Notes: generated by a model not told the origin, from the sequence alone. A stretch of DNA of 64,000 nucleotides from Cetobacterium sp. ZOR0034 (GCF_000799075.1 NZ_JTLI01000029.1:1-64000); one strand, 5' to 3'; shown: positions 51,907 to 60,414, numbered from the stretch's first letter. Numbers and translations: made by a program.

Positions 51907-52422
51907 ATGTCTGAATTAAAAAAATATGGATTCAAATACTCTTCAACAGTTTTATTGAGACGTTTTGGAAATTGGAAAACTGTAAAAGAGCTATCTGGAT
52001 TTACATTTAAACTTGGTTCTATTTACTCTAAAGAGGATATCGTCAAAGCGTTACTAATAGCTCGAGCAGAGAAAGGACGAAGGCTTTCACAAAGTGAAAT
52101 CAACAAAAATAAAGAGCTTCCATCTCTAGAAACAATTTTGAAATTTTTCAAGACTACTAAAATTTCCAAAGTATGGGATGAGATTGAAAAAAACTTAGAA
52201 AAAACAACTACCGAAGGAAAAATATACTCTCTTGAGGAGATTAAAGATTTACTATATAAACAATATTGTTTGAAAGGTTCAACTCTAACTATTTCTGAGA
52301 TTGAAGTTCTCACAAAACAAGGAATTCTTCCTGGCAAAACAACAATATACAGACATTTTAAAACATATAAAATCAAAGAGATTTGGAAAATAATCTTAGA
52401 GGAGAAATCAACACATGAATAA
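51907..52422 (+). CDS. Protein with three homing-endonuclease-associated (HNH) DNA-binding repeats, 5' end cut by the inversion
   Basis: From the ATG at 51907 the protein is 171 residues with three helical repeats of the type found in homing endonucleases (TVLLRRFGNWKTVKELSGF; IVKALLIARAEKGRRLSQSEI...VWDEI; IKDLLYKQYCLKGSTLTISEI...IWKII). The first repeat lacks its first helix unless translation begins upstream; the frame stays open through the right repeat and encodes that helix (NEELISLYKSFSEKIK). After inversion it would start at a GTG behind GGAG, overlapping the methyltransferase end. GGAG also lies before 51907, so a short form may be made now. A DNA-recognition role is likely. Confidence 0.75.
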   Translation: MSELKKYGFKYSSTVLLRRFGNWKTVKELSGFTFKLGSIYSKEDIVKALLIARAEKGRRLSQSEINKNKELPSLETILKFFKTTKISKVWDEIEKNLEKTTTEGKIYSLEEIKDLLYKQYCLKGSTLTISEIEVLTKQGILPGKTTIYRHFKTYKIKEIWKIILEEKSTHE

Positions 52423-52792
52423 AATTAAACAAGTTTTAAAGAAATACTGGCCTTCAGAAAAAGTTAATACTTTCTATGAAAAATTAGAAATCTCTTTTCC
52501 AGTATATAAAATAGAGTGTCTCGAATTTTTTATAGAGGATATTTTCATTCAAAATCCAAAAGTTTCCTCTTCTGATATTTTTTCATATACAAAAAATATG
52601 GATGCCTTTCTAAATTCTGAAGAGTTTCTCATTGATTTTTTTAAGTGTACAAAAACTTTAGAGGGAGATTTAATCGCATCTAAATTAGAAAATAACCCTT
52701 TAGAAGTTGAAAGAATAGTAGAGGAACTCTTGAAAAAAGAGAAAATTAAATTCAAAGAGAATGAAAATCAATTTATTGTTTGGTACCTTTAA
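52415..52792 (+). CDS. Hypothetical protein (125 aa) of the invertible locus
   Basis: I do not recognise this helical, charged protein. It overlaps the upstream gene by 8 nt and so belongs to the same transcript. A tryptophan near each end (KKYWPSEKV; IVWYL) and a Glu/Lys-rich C-terminus (VERIVEELLKKEKIKF) are visible. Confidence 0.72.
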   Translation: MNKIKQVLKKYWPSEKVNTFYEKLEISFPVYKIECLEFFIEDIFIQNPKVSSSDIFSYTKNMDAFLNSEEFLIDFFKCTKTLEGDLIASKLENNPLEVERIVEELLKKEKIKFKENENQFIVWYL

Positions 52793-52816
52793 TCCTTCAA
52801 TTATAATACTATTATT

Positions 52817-52847
52817 TAAAGCTATTATGGATTATAATATAGCTTTA
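52817..52847. promoter_or_regulatory. Dyad overlapping the recombinase promoter
   Basis: TAAAGCTAT/ATAGCTTTA arms (9 bp, 13-nt spacer) enclose a perfect -10 box TATAAT (52833-52838), 29 nt before the recombinase start. No T run follows, so it is more like an operator, perhaps for autoregulation, than a terminator. Confidence 0.5.
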
Positions 52848-52876
52848 TTACAATAATTTATTTTAAGAGGGATTTT

Positions 52877-53440
52877 ATGAAGATTGGATATGTTCGAGTC
52901 TCAACAGTCGAACAAAATGAAAAACGACAATTAAAAAAAATGAATGAAATGAAGATTGACAAAATATACATCGAAAAAATATCCGCTAAAGATATTAAAG
53001 GAAGAACTCAATTAATAACTATGTTAAATGAAGTTGTTGAAGGCGACACCATTTATGTCCACGATTTTTCAAGATTGGCTAGGTCAACAAAAGATCTCCT
53101 ATACATCACTGAAATTTTAGCTCAGAAAAAGGTGGCTCTTATATCTTTTAAAGAAAATATAGATACTTCGACTGCAACTGGAAAACTAATGCTAACTATG
53201 ATTGGAGCTATAAATGAGTTCGAAAGAACAAACCTTTTAGAAAGACAAAAAGAAGGGATTTTTCTAGCCAAAGAGTTAGGAAAATATAAAGGACGCAAAC
53301 CGATTCCTTTTCCTGATAACTGGGAGAATATCTATGTAAAATGGAAAAATAAAGAGATATCGCCCTCATTTGCTATGGAAAATTTAAATCTAAAAAAATC
53401 TACATTTTATAAGTTAGCTAAAGAGTGGGAGAGGAAATAA
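52877..53440 (+). CDS. Serine site-specific recombinase (resolvase/invertase family)
   Basis: The 187-residue protein has the catalytic serine S9 (GYVRVSTVEQN), the active-site arginines in DFSRLARSTKDL, the long E helix (TGKLMLTMIGAINEFERTNLLERQKEGI) and a C-terminal helix-turn-helix (SFAMENLNLKKSTFYKLAKEW). Size and layout match Hin/Gin invertases and Tn3-type resolvases. It is complete, has its own promoter and terminator, and is the natural candidate to flip the 50841-51806 segment. Confidence 0.92.
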   Translation: MKIGYVRVSTVEQNEKRQLKKMNEMKIDKIYIEKISAKDIKGRTQLITMLNEVVEGDTIYVHDFSRLARSTKDLLYITEILAQKKVALISFKENIDTSTATGKLMLTMIGAINEFERTNLLERQKEGIFLAKELGKYKGRKPIPFPDNWENIYVKWKNKEISPSFAMENLNLKKSTFYKLAKEWERK

Positions 53441-53455
53441 TCCTCTCTCATTTTT
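53426..53455 (+). terminator. Terminator of the recombinase gene
   Basis: A ten-bp stem TGGGAGAGGA/TCCTCTCTCA with loop AATAA, followed by TTTTT, overlaps the stop codon. Confidence 0.85.
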
Positions 53456-53468
53456 ATCTCTTTTTGAA

Positions 53469-54644
53469 TTACTTTTTTGTAGCTTCAAAAGCCTCTTTAA
53501 CTTTTAATAATTCACTCTCATTTAAAATCAATTTAAGTCCTAAAAGTGCCAAAGCTTTTCCTCCTAAAATAACAGCTTCATCTCCAGCTAAAGAACCTGC
53601 TGCATCATTAAACTCATGAGTGTGTCCAACAACACATGAATCACAAATTTTAATATTTGGATGAATTGTTGGAACAATGTGACTTACATTTCCAACATCT
53701 GTTGAACCCATACTTTTCTTAGAATCCACTAAAACTTCTACTCCTAACTTTTTCATAACATCAACATAAAGATCATCAAAATATCTTATTTGAACTAAGT
53801 TATCAACTCTATTTTGGAAACTAGAAACTTTCGACTTACATCCAGTCATAAGAGCAGCACCATCTGCTATATCCACAATTTTTTGTGTAACCTCGTCACA
53901 CCCCTCTTTTGTTGCAGCACGAATATAAAATCTAGCTTTTGTATAATCTGGAATTATATTTGGAGCATCCCCACCATGAGTAATAATCCCGTGAATTTTT
54001 ATATCTGATGTAACATGCTGTCTCAATGTAGCTATTCCATTGAAAAAATGTAATAAGGCATCTAAAGCATTTTTTCCACTTTCTGGAGACCCAGCAGCAT
54101 GAGCAGACTTTCCAAAGAATTCAAAATCCAAGGGATTTACAGCCAAACTATTTTTTGTTATTGAGTGCTCGCTACTTGGATGAATAATCATAGCTGCATC
54201 TATTCCTTCAAAAAGATTCTCTCTCACAAATGAGCCTTTTGCACTTCCATTTTGTCCTCCCTCTTCTGCAGGGCACCCATATATAACTACTTCACCTGGG
54301 ATATTTTCCAAAGAGTCAGCAAGAGCAACTCCACCAGCTACACTTATTCCGGCTATAACATTGTGCCCACAAGCATGCCCTAAATTTGGCAAAGCATCAT
54401 ACTCAGCTAAAAAAGCAAGTTTTGGATACTCACCATGAATTGATTTTTTTCTAGCTATAAATCCTGTTTTATGTCCAGCTATATCTCTTTCTACATCGAA
54501 CCCCTTCGATTCCAAATAGTTTGTTAGCAACTCAGATGCAAAATACTCTTCGTTTCCAATCTCGGGATTTTTATGTATATTTTGACTTAAACTTATAAAC
54601 TCATCTCTATTCTCATCTAAAAAACCTATTATTCTATTTTCCAT
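53469..54644 (-). CDS. M20-family amidohydrolase (N-acyl-amino-acid hydrolase type)
   Basis: The protein of about 391 residues has metal-binding motifs GHACGHNVIAG and CPAEEGGQNGSAKG, and the dimerisation domain LHFFNGIATLRQHV, as in the M20 aminoacylase/hippurate hydrolase group. It releases amino acids from N-acyl derivatives or from dipeptides. Start at 54644 has GGGAGG. It follows metQ by 36 nt, behind the methionine attenuator, so its product is probably methionine. Confidence 0.87.
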   Translation of the reverse strand: MENRIIGFLDENRDEFISLSQNIHKNPEIGNEEYFASELLTNYLESKGFDVERDIAGHKTGFIARKKSIHGEYPKLAFLAEYDALPNLGHACGHNVIAGISVAGGVALADSLENIPGEVVIYGCPAEEGGQNGSAKGSFVRENLFEGIDAAMIIHPSSEHSITKNSLAVNPLDFEFFGKSAHAAGSPESGKNALDALLHFFNGIATLRQHVTSDIKIHGIITHGGDAPNIIPDYTKARFYIRAATKEGCDEVTQKIVDIADGAALMTGCKSKVSSFQNRVDNLVQIRYFDDLYVDVMKKLGVEVLVDSKKSMGSTDVGNVSHIVPTIHPNIKICDSCVVGHTHEFNDAAGSLAGDEAVILGGKALALLGLKLILNESELLKVKEAFEATKK

Positions 54645-54680
54645 TTTAAATCCTCCCAATCTTATCTTTTTTATTTTTAT

Positions 54681-55499
54681 TTAAAATACAGCTATTGATG
54701 ATCCTCTATAATAATCATCTATTATTTTTTTATTCTCAGCAGTTTGATATATCTCTAAAACTCTTTTTATTTCAGGGTTATTTTGATTATCCTCTCTTGC
54801 TGCTATAATATTAAAGTATGGTTTCAATCTCTCATTTTTGAAGTCTTCAATAAATATTGAATCTTGCAGAGGCGAATACCCAGCTTGAACAGCAACCCCA
54901 TTATTTATAGCTGCCACATCTACATCCTCTATTGATCTTGGAATTTGTGTTGCTACAAGCTCAACAATTTTTATTCCTTTCGGATTAGCTACTATATCTT
55001 TAACTCTTGGAAATGCTCCTGCTTCTTTATTTAAAGTTACTAATCCTGCATCTTGAAGTAATAATAGTGCTCTTCCACCATTTGAACTATCATTTGGTAT
55101 TGCTACTGTTGCCCCATCTTTTAAAGCTGATAAATCAGTTATCTTTTTAGAATATATCCCCATCGGTGCTAAAACCGTATATCCTAAATTTACAATACTT
55201 AACTTATGCTCTTTCTTAAAATTATCAAAGTATATCTCAGTTTGAAAAGCATTTATATCTATCTCTTTTTCCTGCAAAGCTAAGTTTGGTCTTATATAAT
55301 CCGCAAAATTTATAAACTTCAACTCTATATTCTCTTTTTTTAATTCATCTCTAACATTTTCCCAAATAACATTCTCATCTCCATTTATTCCTAACTTTAC
55401 AATCTTAGTTCCTGAAGTTACATCTTCTGATTTTTTTCCACAACCTACAACTCCTAAAATAGATAGCACTACTAATAAAATAACTCTTAATTTTTTCAT
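54681..55499 (-). CDS. metQ: Methionine ABC transporter substrate-binding lipoprotein MetQ
   Basis: The 272-residue protein has a lipobox (GVVGC, cysteine at residue 20) and the NlpA/MetQ fold: VKLGINGDENVIWENV, NAFQTEIYFDNFKKEH, APMGIYSKKI, VAIPNDSSNGGRALLLLQ and AAINNGVAVQAG. It binds methionine for the MetNI importer. Confidence 0.92.
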   Translation of the reverse strand: MKKLRVILLVVLSILGVVGCGKKSEDVTSGTKIVKLGINGDENVIWENVRDELKKENIELKFINFADYIRPNLALQEKEIDINAFQTEIYFDNFKKEHKLSIVNLGYTVLAPMGIYSKKITDLSALKDGATVAIPNDSSNGGRALLLLQDAGLVTLNKEAGAFPRVKDIVANPKGIKIVELVATQIPRSIEDVDVAAINNGVAVQAGYSPLQDSIFIEDFKNERLKPYFNIIAAREDNQNNPEIKRVLEIYQTAENKKIIDDYYRGSSIAVF

Positions 55500-55524
55500 A
55501 ATCTCTCCTCCGATGTTTCAATTT

Positions 55525-56205
55525 TTATTTTTTTATTCTTTTTAATATTTTTTCTCCAGACCATTGAATTGCTGTAATCAAAGTCACAAGTATGACAATT
55601 GTTACAACCATAATATCCGTTTTAAAATGTTGATATCCATATCTTATTGCAAAGTCTCCAAGACCTCCTCCACCAACAGTTCCTGCCACTGCTGAAAATC
55701 CAATCAAACTAACTGTTGTTATAATAAGAGCATATATAATTTCAGGTAGAGCTTCTCTTAGTAAAACTCTATAGATTATTTCAAAAGGTGTTGAACCCAT
55801 TGAATACGCTGCTTCTATAACTCCTGAATCCACTCCCAAAAGTGCTGATTCAATCTGTCTAGCCACAAAAGGTGCTGACCCAAATATAAGAGGAACAATC
55901 GCTCCTTTCAATCCAATAGTTGTTCCCATAAAAAATCTTGTTACAGGAATCAAAGCTGCAAGTAAAATCACAAATGGAATTGATCTAAACACATTTATAA
56001 TCTTCCCCAAAATACTATTGATTAAGTTATTTTCTAAAATTCCATCTTTTCTAGTCACAACCAAAACTATCCCCATTAAAAGTCCAATCAGCGTTGAGAT
56101 TGTTCCTGCTATAGATACCATTAACAAAGTTTCTCCCATGGCACGAACCATCTCATCTTGATACTTAATTACATTTTCTAAAGAACTATATAGCTTTTCT
56201 ACCAT
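55525..56205 (-). CDS. metI: Methionine ABC transporter permease MetI
   Basis: The 226-residue protein has five or six membrane segments and the MetI pattern: ETLLMVSIAGTISTLIGLLMGIVL, RSIPFVILLAALIPVTRF, the EAA-type loop EAAYSMGSTPFEIIYRVLLREALPEI, and AVAGTVGGGGLGDFAIRYGYQ. It overlaps metN by 20 nt. Confidence 0.93.
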   Translation of the reverse strand: MVEKLYSSLENVIKYQDEMVRAMGETLLMVSIAGTISTLIGLLMGIVLVVTRKDGILENNLINSILGKIINVFRSIPFVILLAALIPVTRFFMGTTIGLKGAIVPLIFGSAPFVARQIESALLGVDSGVIEAAYSMGSTPFEIIYRVLLREALPEIIYALIITTVSLIGFSAVAGTVGGGGLGDFAIRYGYQHFKTDIMVVTIVILVTLITAIQWSGEKILKRIKK

Positions 56206-57220
56206 CTTTTAAAACCTCCGTGTATATATTATTTTTATTTAAGTAATCTAAGGAATTTTGGATATTTTCCTCTTCCCCTTTCAATTTCACAACCAAGTTT
56301 CCTATTGGTGTTTCCTTTATAATCTCTATATTTCCAAAAAGGATACTACCATCAACATCATAATCTCTTGATATTTTTGAAATGTAAGCCTCCTCTGTAT
56401 TACTACCAACATAAGCTAACTTAATTATTTTTTCATCGCCTTTTACAAGAACTGTGTTTAAATAATCATTTATCTTATCACTATTGAAAACTGAGGATAA
56501 AAACCTTTTTGTTATTGGCTCTTTCGGTCTCGAGAAAATATCTATAACATCCCCCTCTTCTTTTACAAACCCATCTTCCATAACAATAACTCTATCACAA
56601 ATCTCTTTTATAACCTCCATCTGATGAGTTATCAAAACAATGGTTACTCCTAAATCTTTATTTATTTTTTTTAGTAGTTTTAAAATAGATACTGTTGTTT
56701 CTGGATCTAGGGCTGAGGTTGCTTCATCACAAAGGATTATATCTGGATTATTCGCTAACGCTCTAGCTATTCCAACTCTTTGCTTTTGTCCTCCAGAAAG
56801 TTGTGATGGATAACTACTTTTTTTATCTTTTAATCCAACTAAATCCAACAAACTATTTACTCTTTCATCTATCTCAGCTTTTGAAAGTCCACTGCCTTTC
56901 AATGGGTAAGCTATATTTTTAGCAACTGTCCTACTTCTCATCAGATTGAAATGTTGAAATATCATCCCAATTTTTTTTCTTTTCTCTCTAAGCTCTCTCG
57001 CATTTAAAGACCCTAACTCAACTCCATCAATTAAAACTTCTCCAGAACATGGTGTCTCTAAAAGATTTATACATCTCAGCAGCGTACTTTTTCCAGCTCC
57101 AGAATAACCTATAATTCCTGTAATCTCTCCTTTTTTAAAATCGAAAGATAGTTCTTTTAATGCCTCAACACTTTGACCTTTACTCTCATAAGTTTTTATA
57201 ATATTCCTAAGTTGTATCAT
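56186..57220 (-). CDS. metN: Methionine ABC transporter ATP-binding protein MetN
   Basis: The 344-residue protein has Walker A GYSGAGKST, signature LSGGQKQR, Walker B IILCDEATSALDPET, H-loop ITHQME, and a C-terminal NIL domain (about 265-344) that binds methionine for feedback inhibition. The start is 57220, behind GGAGGAG; the longer frame to 57298 would translate the attenuator terminator. Confidence 0.93.
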   Translation of the reverse strand: MIQLRNIIKTYESKGQSVEALKELSFDFKKGEITGIIGYSGAGKSTLLRCINLLETPCSGEVLIDGVELGSLNARELREKRKKIGMIFQHFNLMRSRTVAKNIAYPLKGSGLSKAEIDERVNSLLDLVGLKDKKSSYPSQLSGGQKQRVGIARALANNPDIILCDEATSALDPETTVSILKLLKKINKDLGVTIVLITHQMEVIKEICDRVIVMEDGFVKEEGDVIDIFSRPKEPITKRFLSSVFNSDKINDYLNTVLVKGDEKIIKLAYVGSNTEEAYISKISRDYDVDGSILFGNIEIIKETPIGNLVVKLKGEEENIQNSLDYLNKNNIYTEVLKDGRKAI

Positions 57221-57271
57221 ATCTATCTCCTCCAAATATTTTATATTTTTAATTTTTTGAAAAAATTGTAT

Positions 57272-57302
57272 AAAAAAAAGCTTGAGATTTAATCCCAAGC
57301 TT
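57272..57302 (-). terminator. Attenuator terminator of the met operon
   Basis: An 11-bp stem (AAGCTTGGGAT with ATCTCAAGCTT, loop TAA) is followed by seven or eight T on the minus strand, 52 nt before metN. Confidence 0.88.
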
Positions 57303-57396
57303 TATGTTAACAACTTTATTCCTTGGGAGCTCTCTTTTTGTAAGCAAAAATGAGTTCGTCCCAAAATTAAAAATTAATTTTTGGTTCCAACTCCCA
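57293..57396 (-). promoter_or_regulatory. Attenuation control region (methionine leader)
   Basis: Segment 1 TGGGAGTT (57389-57396, just after the Met codons) pairs with segment 2 AGCTCCCA (57324-57331). Segment 2 TCCCAAG (57322-57328) can instead pair with CTTGGGA (57293-57299), the 5' arm of the terminator. The three structures are exclusive, as in classical leader-peptide attenuation. Confidence 0.8.
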
Positions 57397-57448
57397 TAGG
57401 CATCATATTCATCATTGTAGTTTTTGATATTAAATTATAGTTCGTCAT
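57374..57448 (-). CDS. Methionine-rich leader peptide (24 aa)
   Basis: The peptide starts MTNYNLISKTT and continues MMNMMPMGVGTKN. Five of seven consecutive codons (residues 12-18) are ATG. AAGGAG lies at correct distance from the ATG at 57448. It precedes competing hairpins, a terminator and metNIQ. A ribosome slowed by scarce charged tRNA-Met would release attenuation. Confidence 0.85.
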   Translation of the reverse strand: MTNYNLISKTTMMNMMPMGVGTKN

Positions 57449-57521
57449 TTAACTACTCCTTCGATAAATTATTTTTAAGTATACTAACATATGAAAATTT
57501 AGAAGTCAAATTATTTTTTAA

Positions 57522-59147
57522 TTATTTTTTATTTAAAGTTGAATAGTTTGAATATCCACCAGAAATATTATATGCATCGAACCCTGAATTTAAAAGGATA
57601 TTTTGCCCCATATTTCCTGTAACACCTTTATTGCAATGAACTGCAATTTTTTTACTTTTATCCAACTCTTTTACTTTTTCTCTTAAAGTTTCTAGAGGTA
57701 TATTTATAGCGTCCTCTATATGTGCCGCTTCGTATTGAGATTTACTTCTAACATCTATAACCAAGAATTCATCTCTTTTCTCTTTCAACTCTTTTGGAGT
57801 TACAATTTTATTTTTTCCATTTATAGCATTATCTAAAATCATACCTGTATAATTTACAGGATCTTTTGTTGTTGAGAAAGGTGGTGCATAAGCTAAATCT
57901 AGATGGAATAGTTGGTCTACTGTCGCTCCGAATGTTAAAAGTGTTGCAAAAACATCTATTCTCTTATCAACACCATTTTCCCCTAACATCTGAACACCTA
58001 AAAGCTTCCCAGTCTTTCTATCGGCAATCGCTTTTATTACCATCTCTCTAGATGCTTCTAAATACTCTGTTTGATTTGGTTTTATATTGTGAATTATCTC
58101 GATTGAATATCCTTTTTCTAAAGCTTCTTTCTCATCTAATCCAGTGCTAGCAAAGGCCATATCAAATATTTTGAAAATTGACGTTCCTAAAATGCCTTTA
58201 AACTCTAAATTTCCACCAGTAAGTCTATCTCCTAAAATACGTCCCATCTTATTTGCTGTTGACCCAAGTGGAACATATGTTTCCTCTCCAGTTAAAAGTG
58301 AATATGTTGTAGCACAATCTCCAGCTGCGTAAATATCTTTCAAATTAGTTTCTAAATGACTATTTACTCTTATCGCTTCGCTTTTTCCTAACTGTATTCC
58401 TGATGATTTTAAAAACTCTACATTTGGAAGTACTCCAACCGCTGCTACTATAAAATCAACTTCTAAAGTTTCTCCATTTTCAGTACTAACTATTTTTCCA
58501 TCCTCAGAAATATTTTTTATCTTATCGTTTAAAATTAGTTTAACACCTTTTTTAGCTAGATATTTCTCTAGATAGATACTTATTTCTGAATCCACTCTTC
58601 CTATACTAGAATTCATCTCAAGAACAGTTACCTCTATTCCTCTTTGAGCTAAGTTTTCTACCATCTCAAGTCCAATATATCCAGAACCAACTATCAAAGC
58701 TTTTTTAGGAGACGTTTCATGAATAAACTTTTTTAATTTATCTCCTGTTTCAACATCTCTTATATAGAATATATTTTCATTATCAAAATCGATTTTCCTA
58801 GGTCTCGCTCCTGTTGTAATTACTAGCTTATCATATGAATCTTCAAAAACCTCTTTGGTTATTTCATTTAAAACCTCTATCTTTTTTAAATCTGGATTTA
58901 CAGATAAAACTTTATGGTTTATATTAAGCTTCATATTAAAACGAGATTCGAACCATTTAGCATCTCTTGGAGTTAGATTTCCTCTTTTTATATAATCCTC
59001 TCCAATGTAATATGGAACTCCACATCCAGAGTAACTTATATCTGATCCTGAAGTATAAGCCACAATCTCTACCTCTTCGCTATTTCTACGAGCTTTTGCT
59101 ATAACAGATGTCCCCGCTGCTACTGCTCCAACTACAACTATCTTCAT
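57522..59147 (-). CDS. CoA-disulfide reductase-type flavoprotein with C-terminal rhodanese domain
   Basis: The protein of about 541 residues has an FAD motif (VVVGAVAAGTSVIAKARR), redox cysteine C42 (SYSGCGVPYYIGE), an NAD motif (ALIVGSGYIGLEMVENLA), the AAGDCATTYS FAD segment, and a rhodanese domain at the end with catalytic cysteine (AVHCNKGVTG). Family members reduce CoA-disulfide, polysulfide or NADH-dependent persulfides. Start at 59147 has GGGAGG. It is co-transcribed with the Acr3 exporter (28-nt gap). Confidence 0.9.
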   Translation of the reverse strand: MKIVVVGAVAAGTSVIAKARRNSEEVEIVAYTSGSDISYSGCGVPYYIGEDYIKRGNLTPRDAKWFESRFNMKLNINHKVLSVNPDLKKIEVLNEITKEVFEDSYDKLVITTGARPRKIDFDNENIFYIRDVETGDKLKKFIHETSPKKALIVGSGYIGLEMVENLAQRGIEVTVLEMNSSIGRVDSEISIYLEKYLAKKGVKLILNDKIKNISEDGKIVSTENGETLEVDFIVAAVGVLPNVEFLKSSGIQLGKSEAIRVNSHLETNLKDIYAAGDCATTYSLLTGEETYVPLGSTANKMGRILGDRLTGGNLEFKGILGTSIFKIFDMAFASTGLDEKEALEKGYSIEIIHNIKPNQTEYLEASREMVIKAIADRKTGKLLGVQMLGENGVDKRIDVFATLLTFGATVDQLFHLDLAYAPPFSTTKDPVNYTGMILDNAINGKNKIVTPKELKEKRDEFLVIDVRSKSQYEAAHIEDAINIPLETLREKVKELDKSKKIAVHCNKGVTGNMGQNILLNSGFDAYNISGGYSNYSTLNKK

Positions 59148-59175
59148 TTTTCCTCCCAAATTTACTTAATTTTAA

Positions 59176-60201
59176 TTACGCTTTTACAAAATATTCTCTT
59201 GTTTTATTAGATATTCCGACTAGTATTAACATCACAGGAACCTCTACTAAAACACCAACTACAGTTGCTAATGTAGCACCTGAATTCAAGCCAAATAAAG
59301 ATATTGACACTGCCACTGCTAACTCAAAGAAGTTACTGGCCCCAATCATTCCTGCTGGTGAAGCTATCTCATGAGGAAGTTTCCAAACTTTAGCCCATCC
59401 ATATGCTAAGAAGAAAATAAAGAACGTTTGAATTGTTAATGGTATAGATATTAATAAAATATCCAAAGGATTGTCTATTATTTTTCTTCCTTGGAAAGAG
59501 AAAATTATTGTTAATGTCAATAGTAATCCTGTTATCGTTATTTTATCAAACTTTTTTATAAATATATTTTTAAAATAATCTAGTCCTTTTGATTTTATAA
59601 TATAATGTCTTGAAGTTACACCTAAAATTAGTGGAATAACTACAAATAAAACAACTGAAAGAATCAGTGTATCATATGGAACAACAACATTACTTATTCC
59701 TAATAATAGTGCTACAATCGGTACAAAACCTATTAATAATATTAAATCATTCACAGCAACTTGAACCAAAGTATAAGCTGGATTTCCTTTTGTAAGTTGA
59801 CTCCAAACAAAAACCATAGCTGTACAAGGTGCTGCACCTAAAAGTACGGCTCCAGCAATATATTCATCTGCTAAATTTAAAGGTATTAAATTTTTAAAAA
59901 TAACTTTAAAGAATAACACTGATATAGCATACATTGTAAATGGTTTAATTAACCAGTTAGTTACACAAGTAACTGTTAATCCTTTTGTATTTTTTGTTGC
60001 ATTCATTATAGATGTAAAATCGATTTTCAACATCATTGGATAAATCATAAGCCAGATTAAAATAGCTACTGGTATTGATACATTTGAATATTCAAAAAGA
60101 GCTAAAGTCTCTGGTACTACTGGTGCAAATATTCCAATTGAAACCCCTAAAACTATACAAATTCCTACCCAAATTGATAGGTATTTCTCAAAAAATCCCA
60201 T
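59176..60201 (-). CDS. Arsenite exporter of the ACR3 family
   Basis: The 341-residue protein has ten membrane segments and the ACR3 signature: the cysteine in LLGAAPCTAMVFVWSQLTKGNPAYTLVQVAVNDLI, and ASNFFELAVAVSISLFG with the conserved glutamate. It extrudes As(III). No ArsR regulator or ArsC is visible nearby. A GGAGG site precedes the start. Confidence 0.92.
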   Translation of the reverse strand: MGFFEKYLSIWVGICIVLGVSIGIFAPVVPETLALFEYSNVSIPVAILIWLMIYPMMLKIDFTSIMNATKNTKGLTVTCVTNWLIKPFTMYAISVLFFKVIFKNLIPLNLADEYIAGAVLLGAAPCTAMVFVWSQLTKGNPAYTLVQVAVNDLILLIGFVPIVALLLGISNVVVPYDTLILSVVLFVVIPLILGVTSRHYIIKSKGLDYFKNIFIKKFDKITITGLLLTLTIIFSFQGRKIIDNPLDILLISIPLTIQTFFIFFLAYGWAKVWKLPHEIASPAGMIGASNFFELAVAVSISLFGLNSGATLATVVGVLVEVPVMLILVGISNKTREYFVKA

Positions 60202-60414
60202 TTTTCCTCCTAAATATTAATTTTTTCACATGAATAATCAATTATAATTTATCACAAAGCTTTTCTTTTGTAAATAAGAATATTATTATTTTCTAATATT
60301 ATGAATAAAATCATATTTTGTATATTTTTTAAATAAAAATATCATTTTTTTATTTTTTGAACTGATTCATATACTATGGTATAATCTAAATAAAACTAAA
60401 AGGAAGTGATTGAA

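Noticed and set aside
51788-51935. N-terminal 49 codons of the minus-strand frame ending at 51456, as part of a real 159-residue protein
   Set aside because: This stretch starts at a TTG with no good ribosome site, is antisense to the DNA-binding-repeat gene and does not look like a protein domain. Only the part left of the right repeat is genuine.
48834-51935. Helicase disruption explained as a simple frameshift or sequencing error
   Set aside because: A frameshift cannot place the C-terminus on the opposite strand. The exact 19-bp repeats at both break points point to inversion; an assembly choice between two real orientations remains possible.
57221-57298. Longer metN start at 57298
   Set aside because: It would encode the attenuator hairpin and has no ribosome site, whereas 57220 has GGAGGAG.
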